Source of the DNA: Streptomyces xylophagus
Lineage (GTDB): Bacteria > Actinomycetota > Actinomycetes > Streptomycetales > Streptomycetaceae
DNA length: 64,000 bases
Assembly: GCF_000716435.1 (NCBI RefSeq)
Contig: NZ_JNWO01000016.1
Span: forward strand, 124,001 to 188,000
Reading direction: 5' to 3'
Shown here: positions 36,388 through 45,827 of the stretch, one piece after another
Layout: the number at the start of each line of letters is the position of its first letter
Position numbering within the stretch: the stretch's first letter is position 1
The notes under the pieces: generated by a model
Seen by the model: the letters and a program-made list of their open reading frames with translations, nothing else
What the model was told of the DNA's origin: nothing
Database searches by the model: none
Translations under genes and position numbers: made by a program

Positions 36388-37893
36388 ATGGGCAAGATTT
36401 CTTATGACTATGTCGTGGTGGGAGCGGGGACAGCGGGATGCGTGATTGCCTCCCGGCTTTCGGAACGCCCCGGCGTACGGGTGTTGCTGCTGGAGGCCGG
36501 AGCCCGGGACGCAACCGAGACGATGGCCTCTCCTTGGGGCTTCCTGGGGTTCGACCCGTCGTCCCTCTGGCTGGGCGCCTCGACCGTGCAGGCCGGTACA
36601 GGCAGGGTCGCTGACGTGCTGCGCGGCAAAGCGCTCGGCGGCTCATCGAGCATCAACGGCCTCTACCACCTGCGGGGGCACCGCTCCGGTTACGACGAAT
36701 GGGCCGGACTCGGTGCTCCAGGATGGGGTTTCGACGATCTGCTGCCCTATTTCCGTCGCAATGAGAGCACTCGCAGCCGTGATGCCTCCGTGCGGGGCAC
36801 GGACGGGCCGGTCCTGGTCGCCCCGGTCCCGGAGCCCCATCCGCTGGCCACGGCGGGTGTCGACGCCGCGGTGGAGGCCGGGTTCGCCCGCGCCGATGAC
36901 ATCGGCGGCGGGCTGGAGACCGGGTTCGGGTGGAGTGACATGAATCTGCCCGGCGGCGCCCGCCAGAGCGCGGCCGACGCCTACATCCGTCCGTTCCTCG
37001 ACCGGCCGAACCTGGACGTCGTCACGGACGCGACCGTGCAGCGGCTGCGCATCACCGCGGGCCGCTGCACCGGCGTCGAGTACACCATCGGTGGGGAGCA
37101 CCTGTCCGTCGATGGCGCCGAGGTGGTACTGACCGCGGGAGCCATCGGCTCCGCACACCTCCTGATGCTGTCCGGGATCGGCCCGGCACAACACCTTGAG
37201 GACCACGGTATCGACGTCGTCGCCGACCTGCCGGGAGTGGGCTCCCATCTGCAGGACCATCCGATGGCGGGCGTGGTGTACGAGGCCATCCAGCCCGTAC
37301 CGTTCGTTCCTGCCAACCCGCCGGCCGAAATGATGGGGCTGCTGTACAGCGACCCCGCCGCGGCGCGGCCGGACCTTCAGGTCTACGTCGTCGCCGCGCC
37401 GCTCCCGTCGGCATGGGGCCGGCCACCGGCCAACGGCTACTCCATTGCTTTCTCCGCGATGGCTCCGCACAGCAGCGGCACCGTGCGCCTGGTGGACGCC
37501 GATCCCGGCAGCGCTCCCGTCGTCGACCCCGGCTACCTGAGCGACGACCGTGATCTGGAGATCATGCGCAAGGGCCTGGCCCTGGCACGCCGCATCGGGG
37601 AGGCCGAGGCGTTCGCCGACTGGCGCAAGCAGGAAGCGGTGCCGGGCTCCGGGACGAGCGGCGAATCCGTGGACGAGTTCCTCCGAAAGGCCACCGGCCC
37701 CTACTTCCACTACACCGGCACCTGCCGCATGGGAACCGACGCCGATGCCGTCGTCGACCCTGCGAACCTTCGCGTGCACGGAATAGCCGGACTGCGGGTC
37801 GCCGATGCATCGGTGATGCCGTCCATCCCCTCGGCCAACACCAACGCGACCGTCTACGCCATCGCCGAACGGGCCGCCGAACTGCTCGACTGA
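36388..37893 (+). CDS. GMC-family FAD oxidoreductase (choline/alcohol dehydrogenase-like)
   Basis: A 501-residue GMC flavoenzyme. FAD motif YVVVGAGTAGCVIASRLSE at the N-terminus, GMC signature 1 GKALGGSSSINGLYHLRG, signature 2 GAIGSAHLLMLSGIGP, and the C-terminal catalytic His/Asn pair in FHYTGTCRMG and PSANTNATVYAIAE. It oxidises an alcohol or choline-like substrate; acceptor unknown. ATG 36388 has GGAG five bases upstream. It sits between transposase fragments, and its first codons are less GC-biased than neighbours, consistent with transfer. An AraC-type regulator is the convergent neighbour. Confidence 0.92.
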   Translation: MGKISYDYVVVGAGTAGCVIASRLSERPGVRVLLLEAGARDATETMASPWGFLGFDPSSLWLGASTVQAGTGRVADVLRGKALGGSSSINGLYHLRGHRSGYDEWAGLGAPGWGFDDLLPYFRRNESTRSRDASVRGTDGPVLVAPVPEPHPLATAGVDAAVEAGFARADDIGGGLETGFGWSDMNLPGGARQSAADAYIRPFLDRPNLDVVTDATVQRLRITAGRCTGVEYTIGGEHLSVDGAEVVLTAGAIGSAHLLMLSGIGPAQHLEDHGIDVVADLPGVGSHLQDHPMAGVVYEAIQPVPFVPANPPAEMMGLLYSDPAAARPDLQVYVVAAPLPSAWGRPPANGYSIAFSAMAPHSSGTVRLVDADPGSAPVVDPGYLSDDRDLEIMRKGLALARRIGEAEAFADWRKQEAVPGSGTSGESVDEFLRKATGPYFHYTGTCRMGTDADAVVDPANLRVHGIAGLRVADASVMPSIPSANTNATVYAIAERAAELLD

Positions 37894-38218
37894 GCCTTCG
37901 TCAGCGCCCACGGCGCTCCCCCGACGTGCTCATCCCCGACGCCTGAACCGCCGGCAGCTGGTCGGAGTCTCGACCGACTGCCGGCATCCTGCTTGCCGAA
38001 TGGTGAGCCGCGGGGCGGTGGATCACCTCTCAGCTCGCCGGGGAGCGCCGAGTTGCCAGGGACCGAGGGCCCTGCGGGCGCCGGCGGCGAGGTCACCCAG
38101 ATCCGCGCCCTCATCAGCGACATCCCGCCGCGGTCGCATGCCCGGGCCGCCCACAGCGCCGCCCTGCCTTGTGGGGGACACGAGTTGGGGCATCCGCTGG
38201 AGCGTGGTCGAACCTGTG
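37894..38218. other. 325-bp intergenic stretch, terminator only
   Basis: Holds the terminator at 37950-37985. No credible gene, repeat or operator was found in the remainder. Confidence 0.6.
37950..37985. terminator. Hairpin after the GMC oxidoreductase
   Basis: GCCGGCAG (37950-37957) pairs with CTGCCGGC (37978-37985), with an inner TCGG/CCGA stem, 57 bases past the stop. Confidence 0.7.
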
Positions 38219-39253
38219 TCACGTTCTTTCGGCCGGCCCGTGACCCGGCAGGTGCCTGTTCGGCGAGGGCGAGGCTGCTCCGGCCGAGCGGGCGTACTCG
38301 GTGGGAGTCTGACCGTAGTGCTTCTTGAAGGTCCGGGTGAAGTGGCTGCTGTCCGCGAACTGCCAGTGTGCGGCCAGCTCCGAGATACTCAGGCGACCTG
38401 ACGGCGCGGTGAGGGCGAGCCGGGCCTCTTGCAGTCGCCGGTTGCGGATGTAGGTGGTCACCTGTTCGCCGACCGCGGCGAATGCCCGGTGCAGCGTACG
38501 GACGGAGACGTTGAGTTCACGTGCAAGCATCGCAGGAGAAAGTTCGGGATCAGCGAGCCGGCGGTCCGCGAGGTCCTTGGCTGCCTGAGTGAGCGCGGGA
38601 GCCAGCCGGGGTTCCACGTCGTCGAACCGGCCCTTCGCCACCGCCTTGGCCAGCTCGATCAGAGCGCCGTGGGTGGCTTCCACACCGGCTGGGCCGAGGT
38701 CGGCCACAGTTGTGTGGATCATGTCCGTGAAGGCCGTCAGCAGGCGTATCTCGGCCGAGTCCGCCGGCCCGGTGATGACCCGGTTCCCGAGCAGGGGTTT
38801 GAGTTCGCCCGGGGGCAGGACCAGGAACTTCGCCGTGATGTGCGCCGACGTCTCGAAGGCCGTCAGGCGCCCGACGTGCCGGACGAGGAACTGCCCGGCC
38901 GGTACGGTCCGCTCGCCGCAACCGGGCGGGCCGCCCAGAGTCCATGCGCCGCGCTGCACCACGTACATGGCCACCAGATCCTGATCGCCGCCCGGGGCGT
39001 CCGCGGTCCGGGTTGCCGACGCGGCGTGAAGATCGGCGATCGCGGCGCCATGCACCTTGGCCACCTTGCCCTTGACCCGGAAGTCACCGATCGTGTCAGG
39101 GCTGAAGGCCGGCAGTTGGAAGACCTCGTCGCCGATCTGCGTCTCCCACCCGTGCCGGAAGGCGTCGAGTCCCCGCGGCGCGGCGCCCGGGGCGGTCGAG
39201 TCCACCGCGAGCACCCCACGGGCGCCGTCGACCCCCGCTCCAGAACTGTGCAT
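38219..39253 (-). CDS. AraC-family regulator with AraC_binding_2 domain
   Basis: A 344-residue regulator. The N-terminal sensor has the cupin-like AraC_binding_2 pattern (FRHGWETQIGDEVFQLPAF, VVQRGAWTLGG, AGQFLVRHVGRLTAFE). The C-terminal AraC HTH pair is at about 230-330: SPAMLARELNVSVRTLHRAFA and HWQFADSSHFTRTFKKHYGQTPTEYAR. It is convergent with the GMC oxidoreductase and the likely local regulator of it or of island catabolic genes. Confidence 0.88.
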   Translation of the reverse strand: MHSSGAGVDGARGVLAVDSTAPGAAPRGLDAFRHGWETQIGDEVFQLPAFSPDTIGDFRVKGKVAKVHGAAIADLHAASATRTADAPGGDQDLVAMYVVQRGAWTLGGPPGCGERTVPAGQFLVRHVGRLTAFETSAHITAKFLVLPPGELKPLLGNRVITGPADSAEIRLLTAFTDMIHTTVADLGPAGVEATHGALIELAKAVAKGRFDDVEPRLAPALTQAAKDLADRRLADPELSPAMLARELNVSVRTLHRAFAAVGEQVTTYIRNRRLQEARLALTAPSGRLSISELAAHWQFADSSHFTRTFKKHYGQTPTEYARSAGAASPSPNRHLPGHGPAERT

Positions 39254-39492
39254 GCCCCTGTGATCCCCTCACCGTCAGTGCTCCGACGCCATCCTGTGGT
39301 GCTCGTGTTCCGCAGGACGTCACCACGGCTCATGTGTGCACTGTGCCAATCCTCCTACAGCGACCCGCATGGCAACGGTCGAGGGAGAAAGCTGATGCGT
39401 GCTGATCCGGCGAGATGAGCTGATCGCCCGCGTACGCGCCGCCGTGGCCGGCTCGCCCAGTTCGGCAACGTGAGACGCGACCCGTGATGATC

Positions 39493-39508
39493 AGGCTTCG
39501 CGAAGCCT
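39493..39508. repeat. Palindrome beside the ISAs1 fragment
   Basis: AGGCTTCGCGAAGCCT is a perfect 16-bp palindrome, flanked outwards by GATC on both sides. Just after it come two imperfect copies of the pattern TTYGAYCACGAACAG (39509 and 39530 area). It may mark the old end of an insertion sequence. Confidence 0.4.
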
Positions 39509-39546
39509 TTGATCACGAACAGAAGCCTTCGACCACGAACAGGGGG

Positions 39547-39816
39547 GTCGCGTTCGCGTGCCGCCGCTACCGCCTGAGCTCCCTGCTCGCGCTGTGCGTG
39601 GTCGCCGTCCTCGGCGGAGACACGTCCCTGGCGGCCATCGCCCACTTCGCCGCCGATACCGACTCCGACCTGCGCGAACAACTCGGACTGATCTCCAGCA
39701 CGCCAAACACCTCCACACCGGGACGACTTCTGACCCGCTTGGACGGCGGCGCCCCGGACGACACCGTGGGCGCCCGGCTCGCCCGGTACGCCGCCGACCC
39801 CATCGACGAACCCGGT
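39547..39816 (+). pseudogene. Fragment of an ISAs1-family transposase
   Basis: About 90 residues match the conserved N-terminal domain of ISAs1 transposases: RLSSLLALCVVAVLGGDTS followed by LAAIAHFAADTD, then RLLTRLDGGAPDDTVGARLARY. The DDE catalytic portion is missing. By chance the frame stays open into the next gene at 40021, producing an artificial 397-residue frame. Confidence 0.75.
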
Positions 39817-40020
39817 GACAACGCCGAGATCGACACCATCGGGAGACCGGCAACTGCCCGCCGTTCCAGCATCGGTGAGTCGCGCCGCCCCAGGGCACGT
39901 CCAGGAACCGTCCGGCCGATCGCGCACACACGCGGGGTTTGCCACGCACAGTTGCGACTTGTCGTCGCCCCCTCCTTGGACGCGGCGGGACTGTCACACC
40001 CTCCTGCCATGCTGTGCGCC

Positions 40021-40677
40021 ATGACAGCAGCCGAGGATTCGCCCGCTTCCGCCGCCCCGGTGGCCACCATGGACGCCCTGTTGTGGCGGTGGGTGGATCA
40101 CGTCAATCGGGACGGTGAGAAGGGAATGACGCGGCCGGAATGGTTCTCCTACGTCGGCGAGTTAGAACTCGCGGAGACCGTCACCTGGTACGGGATGGCG
40201 ACCACCGGTCGATGGGGTCACGGCGGTCTGCTCTCCGGCCCCGGCAAGGCTCCGGTGTACGCGGGCTTCCACTGGTCTCAGATGGGCGACGAACCGGCGG
40301 TGGCCCGGGTCAGCATGGTCGTCCTGCCGCTGACGGATCCAGCCCGGATCGTCGCGGCAGACTGGACCGACGGATACAACGGCTACGAACCGGCGGCGTT
40401 GGACGGATACGCCGTCCTGTGCGCCGATCCGTTCGATCCGCTGCACGTCGACGGCCGCGATGCCGACGCCGATCTCCGCGAGGTCGAGCGGATCATCGCG
40501 GTCGGCGACGGCCAGGGCCGCCGGGCCAACTACGCCGAGATCGTCACCGATCCGGACCGCGGTGGCAACGCCCTGTTCTTCCCGGTCAATGAGGAGGAAC
40601 GAGACGGCTACGAGGCACTGGAGGAGGACGGAACGGTCGTCTGCCTCGCCTTCATCGCCTACGACTTCCCCTGCTGA
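40021..40677 (+). CDS. Hypothetical protein
   Basis: A 218-residue acidic protein starting MTAAEDSPASAAPVATMDALLWRWVDHVNRDGEKGMTRPEW. It has a mixed alpha/beta pattern with many Trp/Tyr (VTWYGMATTGRWGHGG, YAGFHWSQMGDEPAVARVSM, DWTDGYNGYEPAALDGY). No transmembrane segment or named domain recognised. The size and acidic, Trp-rich make-up would suit an immunity-type or SUKH-like protein, but I see no decisive motif. It is surrounded by IS fragments, so it is probably cargo of the island. Same strand as the ISAs1 fragment; independent start assumed. Confidence 0.6.
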   Translation: MTAAEDSPASAAPVATMDALLWRWVDHVNRDGEKGMTRPEWFSYVGELELAETVTWYGMATTGRWGHGGLLSGPGKAPVYAGFHWSQMGDEPAVARVSMVVLPLTDPARIVAADWTDGYNGYEPAALDGYAVLCADPFDPLHVDGRDADADLREVERIIAVGDGQGRRANYAEIVTDPDRGGNALFFPVNEEERDGYEALEEDGTVVCLAFIAYDFPC

Positions 40678-40717
40678 AGGGTGTTGCACAAGGCCGTGAT
40701 CTGGGCATCTCCGGTGT

Positions 40718-40891
40718 ATGGCTGGGGTGTTGAGGGCCGAGCGGGTGCTGGTGGTTGCGGTGTACTACCGCACCCTGACGATGCGACAGCTGGGGCCGCA
40801 GCTCGCGGTCGAGCCCGTCTCGGTACACCAGGACGGTTCTGCGCTGGTCCTGGGTACATGTCTCAATCGGTGCCGGGTTGGACGAGCTTGA
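40718..40891 (+). pseudogene. Fragment of another IS5/IS112-type transposase
   Basis: The first 30 or so codons read MAGVLRAERVLVVAVYYRT then LTMRQLGPQLAVEP, matching the start of IS5-group transposases that continue with an HTH; similarity ends abruptly after that and the frame stops at 40889-40891. It overlaps the 3' end of the amidohydrolase gene on the other strand. Confidence 0.65.
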
Positions 40892-41909
40892 AGACGAGGC
40901 GGGCGGCGGCTCGTTGGGTGGCTTGGCGCAGGCGCATCGGGGCGGGGCGGGCCGGAGTCCGTGCCGGAGTGTCTGCCAGGCGGGGGAAGAGGAGTTCGGC
41001 GTTGGTGCGGTTGACGGCCCGGAGGACACCGGGGTCGACACCGCTGTCGAGGCCGCCTGCGAAGTACTGGCTCGCGATGGCGGGGGCGAACGGCCAGTCG
41101 CTGCCGAAGAGGATGTGTCCGGGGCGGGCAAAGGCGAGCAGTGTGGGCAGGGCGGCGGGGCTGGAGGACAGGGCGGTGTCGTAGTAGAGGCCGCGGAAGT
41201 CGTCCAGTACGTCCAGGGGGCTGCGTCCGGTGTCGCCGGCGATGGCGACGGCCATGCGGTGGGAGGCGTAGGGCACGAAGCCGCCGGCGTGGCTGAGGAT
41301 GAACCGGATGTTCGGGTACGTGCGTACGACGCCGTTGCGGACCAGGAGGTATGCGGCCCGGGTGGTGTCGAGGAGGAAGTCGGCGGCGAACGGCGGGATC
41401 CCGTCGACAGCGGCTGCCGGGAGGTCGGCGGGGTGGACGAACACGACGGCGCCCCGGTCGTTCAGGGTCTGCCACAGTCCGTCCTGGCCGCCCGCGCCGA
41501 CGTAGACGCCCTGGTTGTTGGCGAGCAGGGTGACGCCGTCGGCCCCCAGCTCGTCCAGAGCGCGCTCGGCCTCGACTGCGGAGGCGGCGGCATCGGGCAT
41601 GGGCAGCGTGGCGAAGTACCCGAAACGGTCCGCGTGTTCGGCGGCGAGGGACGCGGAGAAATCGTTGAGCCGCCGGGCCAGGGCGGCGGCCTCGCCCGGA
41701 TCGGTGAGGAAGCCGGTGCCCGGGGTGGAGACCGACACGATCGCCGTGGCGGTGCCCAGCAGGTCCATCACCTCCAGGGCTGGCTCGGCGCTCCACTCGG
41801 GCAGTTCACGGCCGCCGGCCTCGGCGATGCCCGCCTGGTCGAGAAGGTCCCGGTAGAAGGAGGGAACGACGTGCTGGTGGACGTCGACCCGGCCCGCCGC
41901 GCCGGTCAC
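40863..41909 (-). CDS. Amidohydrolase-2 family metal-dependent hydrolase/decarboxylase
   Basis: A 348-residue TIM-barrel protein of the ACMSD-like amidohydrolase 2 family. The HxH metal motif is VDVHQHVVP at residues 8-16; further ligands are [18 protein letters not shown] and the terminal GSDWPFAP. Members decarboxylate or hydrolyse aromatic-derived acids. GTG 41909 overlaps the preceding aldolase remnant's stop in GTGA, indicating an original operon. Its substrate is probably an intermediate of the meta-cleavage route, but that rests on context. Confidence 0.85.
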   Translation of the reverse strand: MTGAAGRVDVHQHVVPSFYRDLLDQAGIAEAGGRELPEWSAEPALEVMDLLGTATAIVSVSTPGTGFLTDPGEAAALARRLNDFSASLAAEHADRFGYFATLPMPDAAASAVEAERALDELGADGVTLLANNQGVYVGAGGQDGLWQTLNDRGAVVFVHPADLPAAAVDGIPPFAADFLLDTTRAAYLLVRNGVVRTYPNIRFILSHAGGFVPYASHRMAVAIAGDTGRSPLDVLDDFRGLYYDTALSSSPAALPTLLAFARPGHILFGSDWPFAPAIASQYFAGGLDSGVDPGVLRAVNRTNAELLFPRLADTPARTPARPAPMRLRQATQRAAARLVFKLVQPGTD

Positions 41910-42535
41910 GAGGCGTCCCCTTGGGCCTGCTGGGCGGCGAGCAGGTCGAGCGTCACGTCGGTGAGCAGGTCTTCCTGGCCGCCGACCACACGCCCCGCCC
42001 GAGCAGGGCACGCGCGTCGATGCCGTAGCGCGCGGCGTCGGACTCGGTGTGGCGCAGTTTCCCGGTCGACCTGAACGGGGCGGTCCCTCAGCGATCGTAC
42101 GAGGTCGTCGGCCGCGTCCGGCAGGGCGAACAGGCCGCAGCCGTAGGCGTGTTCGAGCTTGTCGGCGGCGGTGATGAGCACCTCCAGCGGAGCGTTGCCG
42201 GCACCGGCGCCCATGGCCGCGAGGCCGGCGTCGACAAGTTCGGCGACCCCGTGCATGTTCGGTACGCCGCCGGAGTCGACGACGTAGCCGCAGGTGGCGC
42301 CATGACTCTCCATCGGCTTCGCCTGACGGGTGAGGTGTGCCGGGTCCGACATGTGGCTCATCATGAGGAAGTCGACAGTGTCCATGCCCAACTCCCGTGC
42401 GGTCGCGATGTACTGGACGGAGATGCCGGCCTCGGTGCAGTAGGCGGCCACGCGGACGACGGAGGCTCCTGCGCGGAGGGCGTCCCACAGGTCGTGGACG
42501 CTGCCGATGCCGGGCAGATCGGCGACACGTGGTGC
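41906..42535 (-). pseudogene. Degenerate 4-hydroxy-2-oxovalerate aldolase
   Basis: Readable segments of a DmpG/BphI/MhpE-type aldolase appear in order. From about 42535: [71 protein letters not shown], then [38 protein letters not shown], and [17 protein letters not shown]. Missing: the N-terminal third with the catalytic RDG region; about 60 residues between DSGG and AGLAAMG that hold the metal-binding HxH; and a stretch after DRET, where the frame shifts (a [19 protein letters not shown] segment is readable in another frame). It cannot be active. Confidence 0.8.
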
Positions 42536-42587
42536 TCGGCCGCACGCAGTGGCCGACGGGCTGTCTCACGCTGTGGTGCGGTCGGGA

Positions 42588-43220
42588 TCATCCCTTGCTC
42601 CTCGACGCCATGCGGGTGGCCGCGTCCCAGACCAGCTGTGCGTGCAGCTCGAACATCGCCACCAGGTCGACCGCGTCGCCGTGGATCTCCCGGTGCACGA
42701 ACAGACCGTCGGCGCCGGCGACGGCGTAGGTGGCGAGCGTGCGCAGGGCGTCCTCGTCCAGATCCGGGAACACGGTCCCGGTCACCTCGGTGATCTTCTG
42801 GGTGGCGATGTCCCGGACCTGGAGGAACACCGTCCGGCCCCGCGGCTCGGTGGGCCGCCGCTCCAGAGCGAGCATCAGGCCGAGGCGCAGGAAGTCCGGC
42901 GCGTCGATCAGCGACTTGGCCACGTTCGCCGCCATGACGGTAATGCGCTCCAGCGGCGTGCCCGTCTCTTCGCCGGGCAGTACGACGGCTGCCAGCCAGG
43001 TCTCGAAACTGCGCTCGATGACGGCGGCGATCAGGTCGTCCTTGTCCTTGAAGTGCCAGTAGATCGAGCTCGCCGGCAGCCCGCACTTGGCGCTGACCGC
43101 CGCGATGGACGTGCCCTCGTAACCGCGCTCGCCCGCGATCTCCACCGTGGCGTCGAGGATGCGCTGCCGTGACTCCACTCCGTTCGCCCGCTTCTTGCGC
43201 GTCGTCTGCGGCCTGCTCAT
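42588..43220 (-). CDS. TetR-family repressor of the aromatic cluster
   Basis: A 210-residue TetR regulator. The N-terminal HTH reads ESRQRILDATVEIAGERGYEGTSIAAVSAKCGLPASSIYWHFKDKDDL (about 15-62); the helical C-terminal domain would bind an effector. ATG 43220 is preferred; the longer frame covers the operator region. Divergent from the mhpA-like gene with an 18-bp palindrome between them, so it is the likely repressor of the catabolic genes. Confidence 0.92.
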   Translation of the reverse strand: MSRPQTTRKKRANGVESRQRILDATVEIAGERGYEGTSIAAVSAKCGLPASSIYWHFKDKDDLIAAVIERSFETWLAAVVLPGEETGTPLERITVMAANVAKSLIDAPDFLRLGLMLALERRPTEPRGRTVFLQVRDIATQKITEVTGTVFPDLDEDALRTLATYAVAGADGLFVHREIHGDAVDLVAMFELHAQLVWDAATRMASRSKG

Positions 43221-43282
43221 CGGATGTGCCCTTCCTGTCGTGCGGCACTTGACCCCGTTCCGCACCCACCTTACCGTAGCGA

Positions 43283-43300
43283 TCGCTCCAACTGGAGCGA
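43283..43300. promoter_or_regulatory. 18-bp TetR-type operator
   Basis: TCGCTCCA-AC-TGGAGCGA is a perfect palindrome centred between the divergent TetR and mhpA-like genes, the size and place expected of a TetR dimer site. Confidence 0.75.
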
Positions 43301-43356
43301 ACACTACAGCAACGCGATCGCAACACACCGCGACAGGGACGACAGCGAGGTGCCTG

Positions 43357-44955
43357 GTGAGCGAATCCAGAGCCGGAGACATGACCTACGACGTGGCGGT
43401 GATCGGCTACGGCCCCACCGGAGTCACCGCCGCGAACCTGCTGGGCGCGATGGGTCTACGGGTCGTCGTCGTCGAACGCGACGCCGAGATCTACACCCGT
43501 GCCCGCGCGATCTCCACCGACGAGGAGGTCCTGCGGATCTGGCAGCGCGCCGGTCTGGCCGAGCAGCTGAAGCACGACATGCTGGCGGAGCGGCCCCTCG
43601 ATTTCGTCGACGCGCGCGGCCGGCCGTTCCTCAGCGCGCACCCCACCCCGCGCGGACACGGGCATCCGCCGCAGATGTTCATCTACCAGCCGGCGCTGGA
43701 GCGGGTCCTGCGCGACGGCGCCGACCGGTACCCGAACGTGGAGATCCTGGTGCGGCACGAGTGCCTACGGCTCCAACAGGGCCCGGACGGCGTCGAGTTG
43801 ACGGCCCTCTCCACCGCCGACGACTCCGTACGACGGCTGCGCGCCTCCTACGTCATCGCCGCCGACGGCGGTTCCAGCCTCACCCGGGCGCAGCTCAACG
43901 TGGGCTACGAGGGGCGGACGTACGAAGACCGCTGGGTCGTCATCGACACCGAGATGCTGAAGCCGTGGCCGGACCACGACCGGCTGCGCTTCCGCTGCGA
44001 CCCGGCCCGGCCCGCCGTCGACTGCCCGACCCCGCTCGGGCACCACCGCTGGGAGTTCCCGATCCTGCCCGGCGACGACGAGCAGCACCTGACCACGGAC
44101 GACGCCATCTACGCGATGGTGTCGCGGTACGGGATCAGCCGGGACCAGATCAAGATCCTTCGGGCCACCGTCTACAGCCACCACGTGCGCTTCGCCGCCC
44201 GCTTCCGCACGGGCCGCGTCTTCCTCGCCGGCGACGCCGCCCACGCGATGCCGCCGTGGATCGGCCAGGGCATGGCCGCCGGTGTGCGGGACGCGGCCAA
44301 CCTGTGCTGGAAGCTGGCCGCCGTGCTGCGCGGCGAACTGCCCGAGACGGTGCTGGACAGCTACGAGGCCGAACGCAAGCCGCACGTCAAGGAGATCACC
44401 AAGCGGGCGGTGTTCGTCGGGCGGATCATCACCGAACGGCGTCTCCCGGTGACCCGCGTCCGGAACACCGCACTGCGCGGCCTCAACCGCGTACCGGGCT
44501 TCAGCAATTGGCTCCAGGACTCCCACTGGATACCCGTCGCCCACTACTCCGCCGGCTTCCAGGCCCGACCCCGCACCAAGGCGTCCGGCCACCAGATCCC
44601 GCAGCCCTGGGTGACCGGCCCCGACGGTGAACGCGTCCGGCTGGACGACGTACTCGGCGGTCGGTGGCTGCTCCTCTACGGCGGGCATCCCGTGCCCCAG
44701 CCCGCATGGGACCGCCTCGGTGTTCCCTCGCTCACCGTCACGCCCGCCGGCACCGAGCCGGCCGAGGGCACGGTCGTAGACAGCGAAGGCGTCCTGCTGT
44801 CGTGGATGGCCGAGCACCGCGCGGCCACACTCGCACTGCGCCCGGACGCCTACGTCTACGCGGCCGCACCCACCGGCACCCAACTCCCGCCGCCTCCCGC
44901 CGGTTTCGCCCCGGCGTCCCACGCGCCCGTTCCGATCGCCCCGATCGCCCTGTGA
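43357..44955 (+). CDS. FAD-dependent aromatic hydroxylase, MhpA-like
   Basis: A 532-residue class A flavoprotein monooxygenase resembling 3-(3-hydroxyphenyl)propionate hydroxylase. GxGxxG motif VAVIGYGPTGVTAANLLGAMG, the DG motif YVIAADGGSSLTRAQL, and the GD motif VFLAGDAAHAMPPWIGQGMAAGVRDAANLCWKL are intact, followed by a thioredoxin-like C-terminal domain. It should hydroxylate a phenolic acid to a catechol using NAD(P)H and O2. GTG 43357 has GAGG six bases upstream; ATG 43381 is the alternative. First gene of the operon controlled by the TetR protein. Confidence 0.9.
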   Translation: MSESRAGDMTYDVAVIGYGPTGVTAANLLGAMGLRVVVVERDAEIYTRARAISTDEEVLRIWQRAGLAEQLKHDMLAERPLDFVDARGRPFLSAHPTPRGHGHPPQMFIYQPALERVLRDGADRYPNVEILVRHECLRLQQGPDGVELTALSTADDSVRRLRASYVIAADGGSSLTRAQLNVGYEGRTYEDRWVVIDTEMLKPWPDHDRLRFRCDPARPAVDCPTPLGHHRWEFPILPGDDEQHLTTDDAIYAMVSRYGISRDQIKILRATVYSHHVRFAARFRTGRVFLAGDAAHAMPPWIGQGMAAGVRDAANLCWKLAAVLRGELPETVLDSYEAERKPHVKEITKRAVFVGRIITERRLPVTRVRNTALRGLNRVPGFSNWLQDSHWIPVAHYSAGFQARPRTKASGHQIPQPWVTGPDGERVRLDDVLGGRWLLLYGGHPVPQPAWDRLGVPSLTVTPAGTEPAEGTVVDSEGVLLSWMAEHRAATLALRPDAYVYAAAPTGTQLPPPPAGFAPASHAPVPIAPIAL

Positions 44956-44963
44956 GGACTGCC

Positions 44964-45827
44964 ATGACCACGCACACCGAACTGCCGTCGATGCAGGAGT
45001 CCCTGCTCGACGTCGCCGGCAAGAAGATCTTCGTCGCGGAGACCGGAGACGGCCCGCCCGTACTGCTGTTGCACGGCGGCGGACCCGGCGCCTCCGGAGT
45101 CTCCAACTACCACCGAAACATCGCCGAGTTGGCCAAGGAGTACCGGGTCATCGTCCCCGACCTGCCCGGCTACGGCCGCAGCACCAAGGGCGTCGACGGC
45201 GCCGATCCCTTCGGGTACCTCGCCGACGCGATCCGCGCGCTGCTCGACCAACTCGGCCTGGACACGGCCCACTTGGTCGGCAACTCCTACGGCGGTGCCT
45301 GCGCTCTGCGCCTCGCCCTGGACACGCCCGACCGCGTCGGGCGGATGGTCCTCATGGGGCCCGGTGGCATCGGCACCACCCGCGCGCTGCCCACCCCGGG
45401 CCTCAACAGCCTGCTCAACTACTACTCCGGGGACGGTCCTTCGCGGCTGAAGCTGGAGAAGTTCATCCGCACCTACCTGGTCTTCAACGCCGCCGACGTG
45501 CCGGACAGCGTCATCGACGCGCGCTATCGCGACAGCATCGACCCGGAGGTCGTCGCGGCTCCGCCGCTGACGCGCCCGAAGTCGCTGCGCGCCTTGTGGA
45601 AGATGGACTTCACCCGCGACGCCCGGCTGTCCCGGCTGCCCGTGCCGACCCTGGTGCTGTGGGGCGCCGCCGACAAGGTGAACCGGCCCAGCGGCGGCCG
45701 GATGCTGGCCGAGCGGATGCCCAACTGCGATCTGTACGAGGTCGCCAACACCGGGCACTGGGTCCAGTTCGAACGCGCCGAGCTGTTCAACCGGCTGTGC
45801 GCCGACTTCCTGGCAAGCCGCCGATGA
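44964..45827 (+). CDS. Meta-cleavage product hydrolase, MhpC/BphD-like
   Basis: A 287-residue alpha/beta hydrolase. Oxyanion HGGGPGASG, nucleophile elbow LVGNSYGGACALRLAL, acid Asp in WGAADKVNRPSGG, and His in NTGHWVQFERAE give a complete triad and the usual MCP-hydrolase wording (LLHGGGPGASGVSNY). It cleaves the C-C bond of the ring-fission product, yielding 2-hydroxypenta-2,4-dienoate. It starts 8 bases after mhpA and overlaps the dioxygenase gene by ATGA. Confidence 0.93.
   Translation: MTTHTELPSMQESLLDVAGKKIFVAETGDGPPVLLLHGGGPGASGVSNYHRNIAELAKEYRVIVPDLPGYGRSTKGVDGADPFGYLADAIRALLDQLGLDTAHLVGNSYGGACALRLALDTPDRVGRMVLMGPGGIGTTRALPTPGLNSLLNYYSGDGPSRLKLEKFIRTYLVFNAADVPDSVIDARYRDSIDPEVVAAPPLTRPKSLRALWKMDFTRDARLSRLPVPTLVLWGAADKVNRPSGGRMLAERMPNCDLYEVANTGHWVQFERAELFNRLCADFLASRR

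Noticed and set aside
39484..40677. A single 397-residue gene
   Set aside because: It joins an ISAs1 transposase fragment and an unrelated protein through a chance open frame with low-complexity sequence between.
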